Notes: generated from the letters alone by a model not told the origin. Numbered from the stretch's first letter, positions 15,605-25,139 are shown. The stretch is 64,000 nucleotides of DNA from CAWGYT01 sp963826795 (GCA_963826795.1 CAWGYT010000010.1:496001-560000), one strand, 5' to 3'. Numbers and translations are program-made.

Positions 15605-17248
15605 ATGCCTGATTCGACCTCCTCAGAACGAAACACGGAACTCAAGCCCCTCGGCGCCGCGCCGGCATCATCGGTCGACGCGCCGTTGGTCCCTACGCCG
15701 TCGGCTCAGCTCACCTCCGCGGTGGCGTCAGCGACGCAACCGCTGGCGGGTGCAGCGCCAGTGGGCAGCGGTACCGAAAACGGGAGTTCGGGCGAGGGCG
15801 GGCATCGCTTCTTGTTTTTTGCGGCGATTCCGGGCTGGCTGATCAGTATGGTGGTGCACGTCCTGCTGCTGCTGTGTTTGGCGTGGATGACGTTGCCGCG
15901 TCAGCCACCCCCGCGGGACAACGAGTTGACGATGGGAAATGCGGAAGAGCCGGAGTTGACGGAGGCGCCGATTTTCGCCACGCCCTCGCCAGAGAATGCT
16001 GAGGATTCGGAGCTAAACGAGGTCACGGTCACGGATGCGTTCACGGTCACGCCGTCGGAGCTCGTGACAAGCGACCCGCTTCCGTTTCAGGCGGACGACC
16101 TGCAGGCGGCCCCCGCGTTTACTCAGCTGGATCCGCTCGGAACGGACGTGGCCCCGACCAGCGACTTGTTGCGTCAAATCGGAGCGATCTCCGGGGAGGG
16201 GCTCGAGGGACGCGGGATGTCGTCTCGGGCGCGGCTGGTTCGTGAAGGCGGCGGTACGGAGGGTAGTGAGCAGGCGGTGGCCATGGCGTTGAAGTGGTTG
16301 CAGCAGCATCAGAACCCGGACGGCAGCTGGAGTTTTCAAATGCTGGGTGGGCGGTGTCCTTGCGGGGACCATGGTTCGCTGGATGCAGCGTTCAACGGGG
16401 CCACGGCCCTTGCCTTGCTTCCCTTCTTGGGGGCGGGCAATACCCACCGCGAAGGTCAGTATCAGCGAGAGGTGCAGGCGGGGCTGTACTACTTGCTCAA
16501 TCAACAGAAGCCCAACGGTGCGCTGGTCGATCCGGGTGGCAACCTTTATTCCCATGGCCTCTGCGCAATTGCGCTCTCGGAGGCTTATGCGATGACGCAG
16601 GATCAGGCCCTCATGCGTCCCGCTCAGGCGGCCCTGGATTACATTGCCTACGCTCAAGACCCGGTCGGCGGCGGTTGGAGATATGTCGCTCGCCAGCCGG
16701 GCGACACGTCGGTCGTGGGCTGGCAATTGATGGCGCTCAAGAGCGGCCGGATGGCGTATCTGCACGTCGACCCAGGGGTGTTCGTCGGGGCGACTCGCTT
16801 TTTGGACTCGGTCCAAACCGACAGTGGATCTGCCTATGGTTACAAGGATCCGGGAGATCGCGTCTCGACAACCGCCATTGGCCTCTTGTGCCGCATGTAC
16901 TTGGGCTGGGGGCGGGACGAGCCGGCGTTGCGGCGGGGTGTCGCCCGGATTTCCAAGAGCGGGCCGTCGGATGTCGACATGTACTACAACTACTATGCGA
17001 CACAGGTGATGCGGCATTACGAGGGCGATGCGTGGAAGAAGTGGAATGACCAGATGCGTGATTTTCTGGTCAAGAGTCAGGCGACCAAAGGACACGAGGG
17101 TGGCAGCTGGTTCATGGGCAACAATCATTCCTCGCAGACCGGCGGACGGCTCTACTGCACGGCGATGGCGACGATGATTCTGGAAGTCTACTATCGGCAT
17201 CTGCCGCTTTATCGCAAGCAGGCGACGGACGACGACTTCGAACTGTAA
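15605..17248 (+). CDS. Membrane-anchored terpenoid-cyclase-fold protein
   Basis: This 547-residue protein starts with a Ser/Ala/Pro-rich segment of about 70 residues. One transmembrane helix follows (about 78-98, AAIPGWLISMVVHVLLLLCL), then an acidic linker to about 195. The remaining part shows repeats typical of the alpha/alpha toroid of squalene cyclases and prenyltransferases: VAMALKWLQQHQNPDGSWSF, LYYLLNQQKPNGALVDPGG, ALDYIAYAQDPVGGGWRYV, and a final HEGGSWFMGNNHSSQTGG. No aspartate-rich DXDD cyclase motif is visible, so a catalytic role in hopanoid synthesis is unlikely. Planctomycetes have many such proteins of unknown function. A second, secreted one lies at 56202-57303. Confidence 0.75.
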   Translation: MPDSTSSERNTELKPLGAAPASSVDAPLVPTPSAQLTSAVASATQPLAGAAPVGSGTENGSSGEGGHRFLFFAAIPGWLISMVVHVLLLLCLAWMTLPRQPPPRDNELTMGNAEEPELTEAPIFATPSPENAEDSELNEVTVTDAFTVTPSELVTSDPLPFQADDLQAAPAFTQLDPLGTDVAPTSDLLRQIGAISGEGLEGRGMSSRARLVREGGGTEGSEQAVAMALKWLQQHQNPDGSWSFQMLGGRCPCGDHGSLDAAFNGATALALLPFLGAGNTHREGQYQREVQAGLYYLLNQQKPNGALVDPGGNLYSHGLCAIALSEAYAMTQDQALMRPAQAALDYIAYAQDPVGGGWRYVARQPGDTSVVGWQLMALKSGRMAYLHVDPGVFVGATRFLDSVQTDSGSAYGYKDPGDRVSTTAIGLLCRMYLGWGRDEPALRRGVARISKSGPSDVDMYYNYYATQVMRHYEGDAWKKWNDQMRDFLVKSQATKGHEGGSWFMGNNHSSQTGGRLYCTAMATMILEVYYRHLPLYRKQATDDDFEL

Positions 17249-17349
17249 CGCGATCGATCGGTGGAAGGCGTCCGTTCGCCTTCGTGTCGTGATTCAGCCG
17301 GGGCCGGAGGCGGCGACGAGGTCGACGTGACGGGGAGCCCAACGGCCGC

Positions 17350-18093
17350 ATGCTGATTCTGCCTGTGATCGATCTTCAACGTGGCGTCCCGGTGCACGGT
17401 CGCGGCGGGCGCCGCGAGGCGTACCGGCCGGTCGAGAGCGTTTTGGCCACCGAGCCGACCGTCGCGTGCTTGGGCCGGGCCATTCGTGAGCGACTCAACC
17501 TGCGCCAGGTGTACCTCGCCGACTTGGATGCGATCGCCGGAAACGGCCCGAACTGGCAATCGTATCAGCAGCTGGAGTCGCTCGGGCTGCGCTGTTGGCT
17601 CGATGCCGGGATACGCGATCTGACCGATGCCCAGCATTTACGGGACCGCGGCGGCGCGTCGCTGGAATTGATCGTTGCCCTCGAAACCCTTGCTTCGACC
17701 ACCAGCCTCAATCAGCTCGCGACAGTTCTGGGTACCGAATCGCTCGTCGTGAGCCTGGATTCGGTCCGCGGCCGGCCGCGCACTCGGATCGATGCGTGGC
17801 GCGTCTTGTCGACGCTTGAGATTGCCGAGCGGCTGATCGAACGCGGGATCCAGCGGCTGATCCTACTCGACCTCGCTCGAGTCGGAATGGGGCAGGGGAC
17901 GGGAACCGAGTCGCTGATCGGGAAGCTACGACAACGCTATCCGGAAGTCCATCTGATCGCCGGCGGCGGGATTGCTCACGTGGCCGACGTGCGCCGACTG
18001 GCTGACCAAGGCTGCCACGGAGTCCTGTTGGCCTCGACCTTGCACGACGGCCGGATTGGTGCGGCGGAATTGGCCGAAATCGCGCGGTGGTGA
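17350..18093 (+). CDS. HisA-like (beta/alpha)8-barrel protein
   Basis: The 247-residue protein belongs to the HisA/HisF barrel family. It starts with LILPVIDLQRGVPVHGRGGR, which contains the aspartate used by HisA, and has VYLADLDAI, SLDSVRGRPRT and the C-terminal phosphate-binding region HLIAGGGIAHVADVRRL with GVLLASTLHDG. No other histidine gene is near, and it is shorter and more divergent than usual HisA. Divergent HisA homologues occur in archaea and in bacteria with tetrahydromethanopterin-linked C1 pathways, which include many planctomycetes. A role in cofactor synthesis is therefore possible but not shown. It is convergent with the enoyl-CoA hydratase gene. Confidence 0.72.
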   Translation: MLILPVIDLQRGVPVHGRGGRREAYRPVESVLATEPTVACLGRAIRERLNLRQVYLADLDAIAGNGPNWQSYQQLESLGLRCWLDAGIRDLTDAQHLRDRGGASLELIVALETLASTTSLNQLATVLGTESLVVSLDSVRGRPRTRIDAWRVLSTLEIAERLIERGIQRLILLDLARVGMGQGTGTESLIGKLRQRYPEVHLIAGGGIAHVADVRRLADQGCHGVLLASTLHDGRIGAAELAEIARW

Positions 18094-18183
18094 CAGCGTG
18101 CCTGGGCATCCGATCGACGTCACAGCATGCCGGCGGCGCGTGTTCGAGCGGCGCCGGGAGGGAGTCGTCGGACGGAGCGCGAC

Positions 18184-18984
18184 TTACCATTGAGGCGCGC
18201 GTTTTTCGACGAAGGCCGCAACACCTTCACGCGCCGATTCGGTCGTTCGTCCCGTCGCGGTCGCGGCGGCGGCGGAGCTAAGCAGCGACATCAACGTTTC
18301 GCCAACGGTTTCGTTCAGGATCCGTTTGTTCAGGGCCAGGGCCACGGGGCTGGCCGCGGCGACCTCTTCCGTCCATTGCTTCGCCCGGGCCCAGAGCAGA
18401 TCGTGGGCGACGATCTCGTGAACGAGTCCGATCCGCCGCCCCTGTTCGGCGTCGATGGGATCGCACCGCAGCAACAGCGGAGTGGTTTGTCCCGCGCCAA
18501 TCCGGTAGCTGACGAGCGGGATTGCGACGCCGGCGGTGAGTCCTCGATATGCTTCCGGAAAGCCGAACTGGGCCTCGGGAGCTGCCAGCACGAGGTCGCA
18601 AGCCGCCACCAGCGCCAGGCCCGTCCCCAGAGCAGGACCGTTGACCGCCGCGATTACCGGTTTCGGGAACCTTAGAATCGCCGCCAGGAGGTCGCGGAGT
18701 TGATTCGCGTCGGCAAACCAGGCCTGCTGCGGATTGTCATCCTGTTGGGTCGCCTGAATCTCGTGGAGGTCCGAGCCGGCGCAGAAGCAGCTGCCTTCGG
18801 CCGTCAGGACCACGGCCCGAACCGAATACTGCTGGTGCAGGTCGTCGAATGCCTGACGCAGTTCAGTGAGCATCTCGCGCGAAAGGGCATTTCGGTACGG
18901 CGGCCGCCGGAGGACGATTGTGCCGCACGCGCCATCGACGCGAACTTGCACGGGGCCGGGTGTGGGGGCGTCAGGACGGGACAT
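18184..18984 (-). CDS. Enoyl-CoA hydratase/isomerase family protein
   Basis: From ATG 18984 the 266-residue protein has the crotonase fold landmarks: TIVLRRPPYRNALSREML, the first oxyanion-hole strand VVLTAEGSCFCAGSDLHEI, the second oxyanion motif KPVIAAVNGPALGTGLALVA, and CDLVLAAPEAQFGFPEAYRGL. The glutamates usual in hydratases are only partly apparent, so the exact reaction (hydration, isomerisation or another CoA-ester reaction) is open. An upstream in-frame ATG at 19071 is less likely because the extra 29 residues are not family-like. It is a single-gene unit. Confidence 0.88.
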   Translation of the reverse strand: MSRPDAPTPGPVQVRVDGACGTIVLRRPPYRNALSREMLTELRQAFDDLHQQYSVRAVVLTAEGSCFCAGSDLHEIQATQQDDNPQQAWFADANQLRDLLAAILRFPKPVIAAVNGPALGTGLALVAACDLVLAAPEAQFGFPEAYRGLTAGVAIPLVSYRIGAGQTTPLLLRCDPIDAEQGRRIGLVHEIVAHDLLWARAKQWTEEVAAASPVALALNKRILNETVGETLMSLLSSAAAATATGRTTESAREGVAAFVEKRAPQW

Positions 18985-19264
18985 TGTACTGTGGAAACTC
19001 CTACTGCCGCTGGGCCTCTGACACATTTGTGGCATGATTCGCAAAAAACTGCCACGATGAGGATTCACCACTTGCGTTGCAAGGATGCCACAACCGGTGC
19101 GGCACGACGGTGTCTGTCGGTGCCTCTAAGTCTCATGAGCTTTGCAGTTTAGATCGCGTTCCCTTGGGTATTCACCAATTTGGCACTCGCCGTGCGTCTA
19201 GCTGCCAACACTCGTCCCTTCTTCGCCTTGGGCCGTTCGGCCTTGCATCCTGAGGAACGCACCA

Positions 19265-20890
19265 GTGACTAAAACTACCCGCAAACCGTCTCGCCGCAAA
19301 GTCGCCGCTCTCGAAGGAGCTCGTCCATCGCGTAACGGCCGCCCGAGCGACGATCACGGACACGATGACGGACATCACCCGGACGTGGCCACGTTGGAAG
19401 AGGACGTGGTCGGCACAGATACCGGGGCGGAAGACGCGGATGCAGAGGACGAGGAAGTCGCGGAGATCGGCGACGCCCCCATCGCGATCGACGATCCCGT
19501 GCGGATGTATCTCATGCAGATGGGGGAGATCCCGCTGCTCACACGCCAAGAAGAGATCTCGGCGGCTCGCAAGATCGAACGGACTCGGGCCCGCTTTCGC
19601 AACAAGATGCTGGCGACGGATTTCGTGCTGCAGGCGGCGGTCTGCGCTCTGGAAAAAGTCCGCGATGGCCAGCTCCGACTGGACCGCACGATCGAAGTGT
19701 CGGTCACTAACACTTCGGAAAAGAAGAAAATCATGCGGCGCATTCCGCCGAACGTGAAGACGATCCGCCAGATCCTGTTGGCGAACCACCGAGATTTCTT
19801 GATCGCGATCAGTCATCGGCAGCCAGCTGAAGCACGCCGTGCGGCGTGGCGCCGGCTGATTCGCCGCCGTAATCGCGCCGTGCGGCTGGTCGAGGAGCTG
19901 AACCTGCGGACCCAGCGTCTCCTGCCCTTATTGCAGAAGGCCCAAGAAATCTCTCGGCGGATGACGCAACTGCTCGAACTGATCCGGCAAGGCGGCAGTG
20001 AGGGGGCGGGCGGGATGTCACTCGGGGCCGCCAAGGCCGAATTGCACTACCTGATGCGAATTACGCTCGAAAGTCCCCGAACTCTCCAACGCCGTCTGGC
20101 CCAGACCGCAACGGACCAGGAAGCCTATGACGCGGCGAAACGCGAATTGTCCGCCGGCAACCTGCGGTTGGTCGTCTCGATCGCCAAGAAGTACCGCAAC
20201 CGGGGCCTGACCTTCCTGGACCTGATTCAGGAGGGGAATACCGGTCTGATGCGAGCCGTCGACAAATTCGAACATGCCCGCGGTTACAAGTTCTCGACCT
20301 ATGCCACCTGGTGGATTCGGCAGGCCATCACCCGGGCCATTGCGGACCAGAGCCGCACGATTCGAGTCCCGGTCCACATGATTGAGACGATGAGCCGCGT
20401 GCGACAGGTGACGCGTGACTTGGTGCAGGAGCTGGGCCGCGATCCGACGGCTGAGGAGATTGCGACCCGCGCTCGACTCTCGCTAGACGACGCTCGTTGC
20501 ATCATCAAGATGGCCCGCCAGCCGCTTTCGCTGGATCAGCCCGTCGGGGATCACGATGACAGTTATTTCGGCGAGTTCTTGGAAGACTATCGCGACGACG
20601 ACCCGCTCTATGACACCAACCAGCAGGCGCTCAAGCAGCAGATCGACAATGCCTTGCAGGTGTTGAATCACCGGGAACGGGAGATCCTGCGGCTTCGCTA
20701 CGGTTTGACCGACGGCTATTCGTACACCTTGGAAGAGGTCGGGCAGATCTTCTCGGTGACACGTGAGCGTGTCCGCCAGATCGAATCCAAAGCGGTTCGC
20801 AAGCTCCAGCAGCCGTATCGCTGCCGCGGACTGATGGGCTTCCTGGAAGGGCTCGAAGTCCCGCCCTCGATCGAGAACGGCGTCGGCTAG
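19265..20890 (+). CDS. rpoD: RNA polymerase primary-type sigma-70 factor
   Basis: The gene starts with GTG 19265 (after GAGG) and encodes 541 residues. After an acidic N-terminus come region 1.2 (DPVRMYLMQMGEIPLLTRQEE, split at Met), a spacer of about 180 residues, and region 2 with GNLRLVVSIAKKYRNRGLTF, LDLIQEGNTGLMRAVDKFE and YKFSTYATWWIRQAITRAI. Region 3 begins at IRVPVHMIETMSRVRQV. Region 4 contains REREILRLRYGLTD and the helix-turn-helix TLEEVGQIFSVTRERVRQIE. This is the housekeeping or a group-2 sigma factor that recognises -35/-10 promoters. The frame is intact. Confidence 0.93.
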   Translation: MTKTTRKPSRRKVAALEGARPSRNGRPSDDHGHDDGHHPDVATLEEDVVGTDTGAEDADAEDEEVAEIGDAPIAIDDPVRMYLMQMGEIPLLTRQEEISAARKIERTRARFRNKMLATDFVLQAAVCALEKVRDGQLRLDRTIEVSVTNTSEKKKIMRRIPPNVKTIRQILLANHRDFLIAISHRQPAEARRAAWRRLIRRRNRAVRLVEELNLRTQRLLPLLQKAQEISRRMTQLLELIRQGGSEGAGGMSLGAAKAELHYLMRITLESPRTLQRRLAQTATDQEAYDAAKRELSAGNLRLVVSIAKKYRNRGLTFLDLIQEGNTGLMRAVDKFEHARGYKFSTYATWWIRQAITRAIADQSRTIRVPVHMIETMSRVRQVTRDLVQELGRDPTAEEIATRARLSLDDARCIIKMARQPLSLDQPVGDHDDSYFGEFLEDYRDDDPLYDTNQQALKQQIDNALQVLNHREREILRLRYGLTDGYSYTLEEVGQIFSVTRERVRQIESKAVRKLQQPYRCRGLMGFLEGLEVPPSIENGVG

Positions 20891-20971
20891 ACTGGCCCGC
20901 GACGCGGGTCGCTTCCCGGAGCGAAGGCACCGCGCCCGCTCGATCCATCCTCGTCCCGCCCCATGCTCACC

Positions 20972-21847
20972 TCAGCGAGCCTCGGGCAGGGACACGGCGT
21001 CGAGCAGTCGGGAGGTTGCCTGAGATTTGTTCAGCACATAGAAGTGAATTCCCGGCACGCCCTGGTCGATCAGATTCTGAACCTGCTGGATCGCGAACTC
21101 AACGCCCACCTCGAACTGCCAGTCGGCGTCATCACGCTCGGCCAGTCGCGCCACGAATGAAGCGGGCAGTTTGGCCCCGCACAGCGACGTAATCCGCTGA
21201 ATCTGGGCGAGGTTCGTCACCGGCAGCAGGCCGGGGATGATTGGGATTTGAATCCCGAGTCGCTGGCAGCGGTCCCGAAACTCGAAGAAGTCCCGGTTGT
21301 CGTAAAACAACTGCGTGATCACCGCGTCGGCTCCGCAATCCACCTTACGCTTCAGGTGCTCGAGATCCGCCTGAAGGCTGGGCGCCTCCTGATGCTTTTC
21401 GGGGTAACCGGCGACGGCGATGCCGAAATCGGGGAATTCACCTCGAATCAACGAGACCAACTCGTTCGCGTGACGAAAACCGCCGTCCACGGCTTGGAAT
21501 CCATCCTGCCCCTGGGGCGGGTCACCCCGCAGGGCCACGATGTGATCGACGCCTCGTTCTCGTGCGGCCGTTAGGTAGCCCCGCAATTGGTCGACTGTTG
21601 AGCCGACGCAGGTGAGGTGCGAGGCGACCGGCAAGCTGAATTTCTGGCGCACTGCGGACACGATCTCGAGCGTCTTTTCCCGCGTGGAGCCCCCCGCTCC
21701 GTAAGTGCACGTAATAAACGCGGGGTTGTATTGCATGAGCGTGTCGACGTGGAGGTACAACGCGTCGAGTCCCGCGTCGGTCCTGGGCGGGAAAAGCTCA
21801 AACGAAAGGGCACAGCGACGGGGTTGGTAAACGTCGGAGATTCTCAT
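20972..21847 (-). CDS. metF: 5,10-methylenetetrahydrofolate reductase
   Basis: The 291-residue protein is of MetF length and has its motifs: ALSFELFPPRTDAGLDAL (with the catalytic glutamate region), FITCTYGAGGSTREKTLEI, ASHLTCVGSTVDQL, DHIVALRGDPPQ, GIAVAGYPEKHQEAPS and DAVITQLFYDNRDFFEF. The last parts, IPIIPGLLPVTN and GVPGIHFYVLNKSQAT, complete the flavin-binding barrel. The enzyme reduces 5,10-methylene-THF to 5-methyl-THF for methionine synthesis. The gene is convergent with the sigma-70 gene and starts 52 bases from the end of the GlmU-like gene, so the two minus-strand genes may be co-transcribed. Confidence 0.95.
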   Translation of the reverse strand: MRISDVYQPRRCALSFELFPPRTDAGLDALYLHVDTLMQYNPAFITCTYGAGGSTREKTLEIVSAVRQKFSLPVASHLTCVGSTVDQLRGYLTAARERGVDHIVALRGDPPQGQDGFQAVDGGFRHANELVSLIRGEFPDFGIAVAGYPEKHQEAPSLQADLEHLKRKVDCGADAVITQLFYDNRDFFEFRDRCQRLGIQIPIIPGLLPVTNLAQIQRITSLCGAKLPASFVARLAERDDADWQFEVGVEFAIQQVQNLIDQGVPGIHFYVLNKSQATSRLLDAVSLPEAR

Positions 21848-21898
21848 GCGTCCGTTGGGCTTGCGTCCTCATAATTCCGGGATGATTCGCCCCCTACT

Positions 21899-23146
21899 CT
21901 ATAGCGAAACCGGTCGATCGGCTAGTTGTCGTTCCCGCGAGACGAGGTCATACATCGCATGGAGCAGTTTCACATGCCAGGTCTGTTGTTCGATGCCTCG
22001 TCGCAGAAACGCCCGCTTCTGGGCTTGAGCCATCACGTCGGGCGCCAGCTCGGTGACTTCACCGAAGGAACGAGCGAAATTGACGAAGCTGGGCACGTTG
22101 GTGGTCACGAAACCATAGAGCATGCTGCAGCAACCGATCAGCTTTCCCGTAAAAATGGCGGTATTGATGGCCGTTTTTGTGAAATCGCCGACCACGCAGC
22201 CCATGAACTGAAGGCCCGTGTCGACGCGCCGATCCCCGAGATCCATCCGGATTGCCCCGTACGAGTTCTTTAAGTTGCTGTTGGAGGTTCCGGCTCCCAG
22301 GTTGACCCAGCGACCCAGGTAGCTGTGCCCCAGGTAGCCATGGTGCTGCTTGTTGCTGAAGGCCTCAATCACACTGGCCTCGATCTCGCCTCCCACCTTG
22401 CACATGGGTCCGACGGAGACACCCGGCTTGAGGAGGGTGTGCTCGTTGACGCGGCTCATCGCTCCCAAATAGAGCGGCCCCCGAAGGCAAGCAAACGGGC
22501 GGATGCAGCAGCCGGCTTCGACCACAATCGGCCCCAAGGACGTATCCAAGTGGACCCATTCGGCCAGTTCGGCATTGCGGGCCAGGAAGACACCATCCCG
22601 GACCTCTTGATAATTTCCCGTCGCGATTCGCTCGTTGAGGTTATCCCCCAGGGATTCCACGTGGCGACTGACGAGGTCATGCGGGAAGTTCAGCAGCGGC
22701 AGCGCGTGTTCCAGGATGGGAAGGCCCTGGATCGCCGGATGTCTCAAGAAATTTGCCAATTCACCTGGGACGTGTGGATTTTTGAGCTCGGGTGCTTCGG
22801 CGTCCAAAATAGCGGCGGCGAGCGTTTCGCCCTGCAGGACAAGGCCCGCCCGCTGAACGCTCGACAGCTTTTGCAGCGTGCGGAACGTGGACTGGCAGGG
22901 GACCAAGCGCGCATTCAGGAGGAGCCGGAAGTGCGGGGTCGGACCCGACGGCGAGGAAAACCGAGGGAATTCGGCGGCCTGCCACGCTTCGAGGTGGGGA
23001 CGAACCAACCCTTGGATCGAATAGTCCAGGGGGTTCAGCCAATCGGCCAGGCTTAGACTCCCGCACTGGATGGAATACGCGGCGCGACCGAGCGTCACGG
23101 GTCCCAGTTGGCGGACTTGCGCGTCTTCAAAGACCACAATGCGCAT
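21899..23146 (-). CDS. GlmU-like sugar nucleotidyltransferase
   Basis: The 415-residue protein begins with a short, divergent nucleotidyltransferase-like region (MRIVVFEDAQVRQLGPVTLG, with LNARLVPC) and then a left-handed beta-helix of hexapeptide repeats from about residue 205: VHLDTSLGPIVVEAGCCIRP, GAMSRVNEHTLLKPGVSVG and KVGGEIEASVIEAFSNKQHH. The last part, YLGHSYLGRWVNLGAGTSNS, resembles GlmU-type acyltransferases. The standard N-terminal LAAGxGTRM loop of GlmU is absent. Similar proteins in Bacteroidetes and planctomycetes are annotated as putative sugar-nucleotidyl transferases. Substrate unknown. Confidence 0.8.
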   Translation of the reverse strand: MRIVVFEDAQVRQLGPVTLGRAAYSIQCGSLSLADWLNPLDYSIQGLVRPHLEAWQAAEFPRFSSPSGPTPHFRLLLNARLVPCQSTFRTLQKLSSVQRAGLVLQGETLAAAILDAEAPELKNPHVPGELANFLRHPAIQGLPILEHALPLLNFPHDLVSRHVESLGDNLNERIATGNYQEVRDGVFLARNAELAEWVHLDTSLGPIVVEAGCCIRPFACLRGPLYLGAMSRVNEHTLLKPGVSVGPMCKVGGEIEASVIEAFSNKQHHGYLGHSYLGRWVNLGAGTSNSNLKNSYGAIRMDLGDRRVDTGLQFMGCVVGDFTKTAINTAIFTGKLIGCCSMLYGFVTTNVPSFVNFARSFGEVTELAPDVMAQAQKRAFLRRGIEQQTWHVKLLHAMYDLVSRERQLADRPVSL

Positions 23147-23675
23147 GGCGCAGCCTCATGTGAACGGAAAAACGAAACCGTGTTTCTTGTAAGGTTAGCT
23201 CAAACGCAACCTGCATCTCACGCCGCCCCCGCTCGCCTGCAGGCCGACTCCTTTTCCCAACGCCCGGACAGCAGGCCATCTGCTTCAATCTTAATCGGTT
23301 GGATCGGCAAGGGCAGCGCTCGGGGCCAACTCCTGTGCGTCCAGCCCGGCTGTGATTCTCGCCGCGACGCCGCGAACCCACGCATTTCGCGGGTTTGCGC
23401 GCGTTCGACGCGACTGGCGTAGCATTTTCCGCGTTCGAACGGGCGACGATACGGTCACCCGACGCGGGAGCGCACGGTACATTGGACAGCTAGGCGGCGG
23501 CGGTTCCGCTGGACGGAGTCTCTCAGCGCGGGCGGTCGACTTCGACGAAACACGGGTAAAAAAAAGACGTCGATTCTCGTTTGAGAACCGACGTCGAAAT
23601 GTTGCGAGCGGGCGGGCGCAAGCACTTGGCGGAGGAAATCAGCCCGCAAACTCGCACCACGTATTCGCGAAACGG
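23147..23675 (-). other. Intergenic region with a terminator
   Basis: Apart from the terminator at 23558-23595 I see no gene. Both neighbours are on the minus strand, so the promoter of the GlmU-like gene should lie between 23147 and about 23550. Confidence 0.45.
23558..23595 (-). terminator. Rho-independent terminator of the Gly/Asn-rich protein gene
   Basis: On the minus strand a 13-bp stem (arms 23583-23595 and 23566-23578, one G-T type mismatch) with loop AAAC is followed by eight consecutive T (23565-23558). It lies about 80 bases after the stop codon of the gene at 23676-24449. Confidence 0.88.
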
Positions 23676-24449
23676 TCAATTGTTGTTGTTGTTGTTGTTA
23701 CCACGTCTCCCGCCGCCGCCCTGACCGCGGCCGCCTTGGCCACGACCACCCTGGCCCCGGCCGCCAAACAACGCGCCTTCAGGCATTTCGAAGGGTTTGC
23801 CCTTCATGCTGGCGAACTTATTCTGTTGGTCCGTGGTAAGCACGGCGAGGACTTTTTCTTCGGACTGCTTTCGCAGTTCTTGCATTTTTTCTCGGGCAGC
23901 GTCCCGATCGTCGCTCTGGAAAAGTTCACGCATCTGCTCACGCATGCTCGCCTGCGCATCTTCACGTGCGGCGGCCAGTTTTTCCTTTTGCTGCTCGTTC
24001 AAGCCCAGGTCCTTGGCCACATCCGCGTCGTCCAGGGCCTGGGTGCCCGCGACCTGAATGTAGATCTCTTGCAGACGGGCGAGTTGGTCATCCAGGAGGA
24101 TGCTGCTGAGTTCCTTTTTGGCTTTGGCGGCGAGTTCCGCGGCCTCTTTCTGACGATCTGCCATGAACTGTTGTCGTTCCTGGTCGGTCATCTCCTGGAA
24201 ATTGGGTCGCCCACCCGCAGGCGGTTGCGGCCGTAGTTTCTCCGCGAGGGCCTGAATGTCGGCAATTTGTTCGTCCAGCAATTCGATTTCTTTCTGGACG
24301 GCCTCGACATTGAGCAGTGTGAGCGGCCCGAGTCCCATTCCGCCCCGTCCGCCTGGTCCGCCGCCCCGCCCGCCTGGGCCCTGGGCGAAGACGTTCGGAA
24401 CGAGCAGCAAGAGGACGGCCAAAGTGATTCCCATGATCCGAAGTTTCAT
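23676..24449 (-). CDS. Secreted coiled-coil protein with Gly- and Asn-rich tail
   Basis: The chosen ATG 24449 follows AGGAG by seven bases. The product has 257 residues: a signal peptide (MKLRIMGITLAVLLLLVPNV, cleavage after FAQ), a Gly/Arg-rich stretch, and a long charged helical region from about 40 to 215 with repeated heptads (QKEIELLDEQIADIQALAEK; EQQKEKLAAAREDAQASMRE). This resembles Spy/CpxP-like or planctomycete periplasmic helical proteins. The tail is GGRGQGGRGQGGRGQGGGG, then RRG and seven Asn encoded by a run of AAC codons. Such a pure codon repeat can change length by slippage. Function unknown. Confidence 0.75.
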   Translation of the reverse strand: MKLRIMGITLAVLLLLVPNVFAQGPGGRGGGPGGRGGMGLGPLTLLNVEAVQKEIELLDEQIADIQALAEKLRPQPPAGGRPNFQEMTDQERQQFMADRQKEAAELAAKAKKELSSILLDDQLARLQEIYIQVAGTQALDDADVAKDLGLNEQQKEKLAAAREDAQASMREQMRELFQSDDRDAAREKMQELRKQSEEKVLAVLTTDQQNKFASMKGKPFEMPEGALFGGRGQGGRGQGGRGQGGGGRRGNNNNNNN

Positions 24450-24900
24450 TGCGTTGCTCCTGAAGATTCCAGCCAACTAAGCCCGCCCGTTCAATGGGTC
24501 GTTGAGGCCTTCGAAGGTGTCGGGCGGCATCCGCCTGGCCAGCTGAACGACGCGTCGAGGTCGACGCTCCCCGGTCCTTGGGGGACCGCCTGCCGTCATC
24601 CAATTCGCTGCCTGATGCCGATTCGACGGCCTCACCTAACCCCATTGGAATCGGAAGGTTTCGAGGCCTCGTCAAGAATTGAGGACTCCCGGACAAGGCG
24701 TCGCGGCGGGGCGGGATCGAGCTCACGACCGAGCCCGGAATCCACGTGGATCGCCCCGAATCGGCGCCTCGGGCAGCCCGCGCCGAACTCCCGGCCACGC
24801 GGCGCGACCGCGACACCGCGACGCGTCCTGTAACTCGCCGGGGAGAGGTGCCATTGACGACTTCGTCGCGGCTACATAACTTATGCTGGCTGAAGGACTT
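24450..24900. other. Intergenic region before tRNA-Leu
   Basis: About 450 bp with no supported gene. Frames on both strands here are low-complexity Arg/Pro-rich readings of GC-rich DNA. Confidence 0.4.
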
Positions 24901-24985
<85 letters not shown>

Positions 24986-25060
24986 CTGCGGGGCGAATCG
25001 CGAGCGGCGGTAGCTTGCCTCGTCGCTCGGTCGATGGCAAGGTGGCCGCCTCGGGTCACC

Positions 25061-25105
25061 GACGGTCTCGCGTGCGACGGTCTCGCGTGCGACGGTCACG
25101 CGTGC
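25061..25105. repeat. Three 15-bp tandem units
   Basis: GACGGTCTCGCGTGC is repeated three times in a row, the last copy with A for T at one position and a diverging end. It lies between tRNA-Leu and the end of pilT. Confidence 0.7.
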
Positions 25106-25139
25106 TCGGGGTGAGACGGGTCGCAGCGTGCCGCGTCGA

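Noticed and set aside
16013..17200. Minus-strand frame of 395 codons opposite the cyclase-fold gene
   Set aside because: It is an antisense shadow. The plus-strand frame has a signal-like helix and family repeats.
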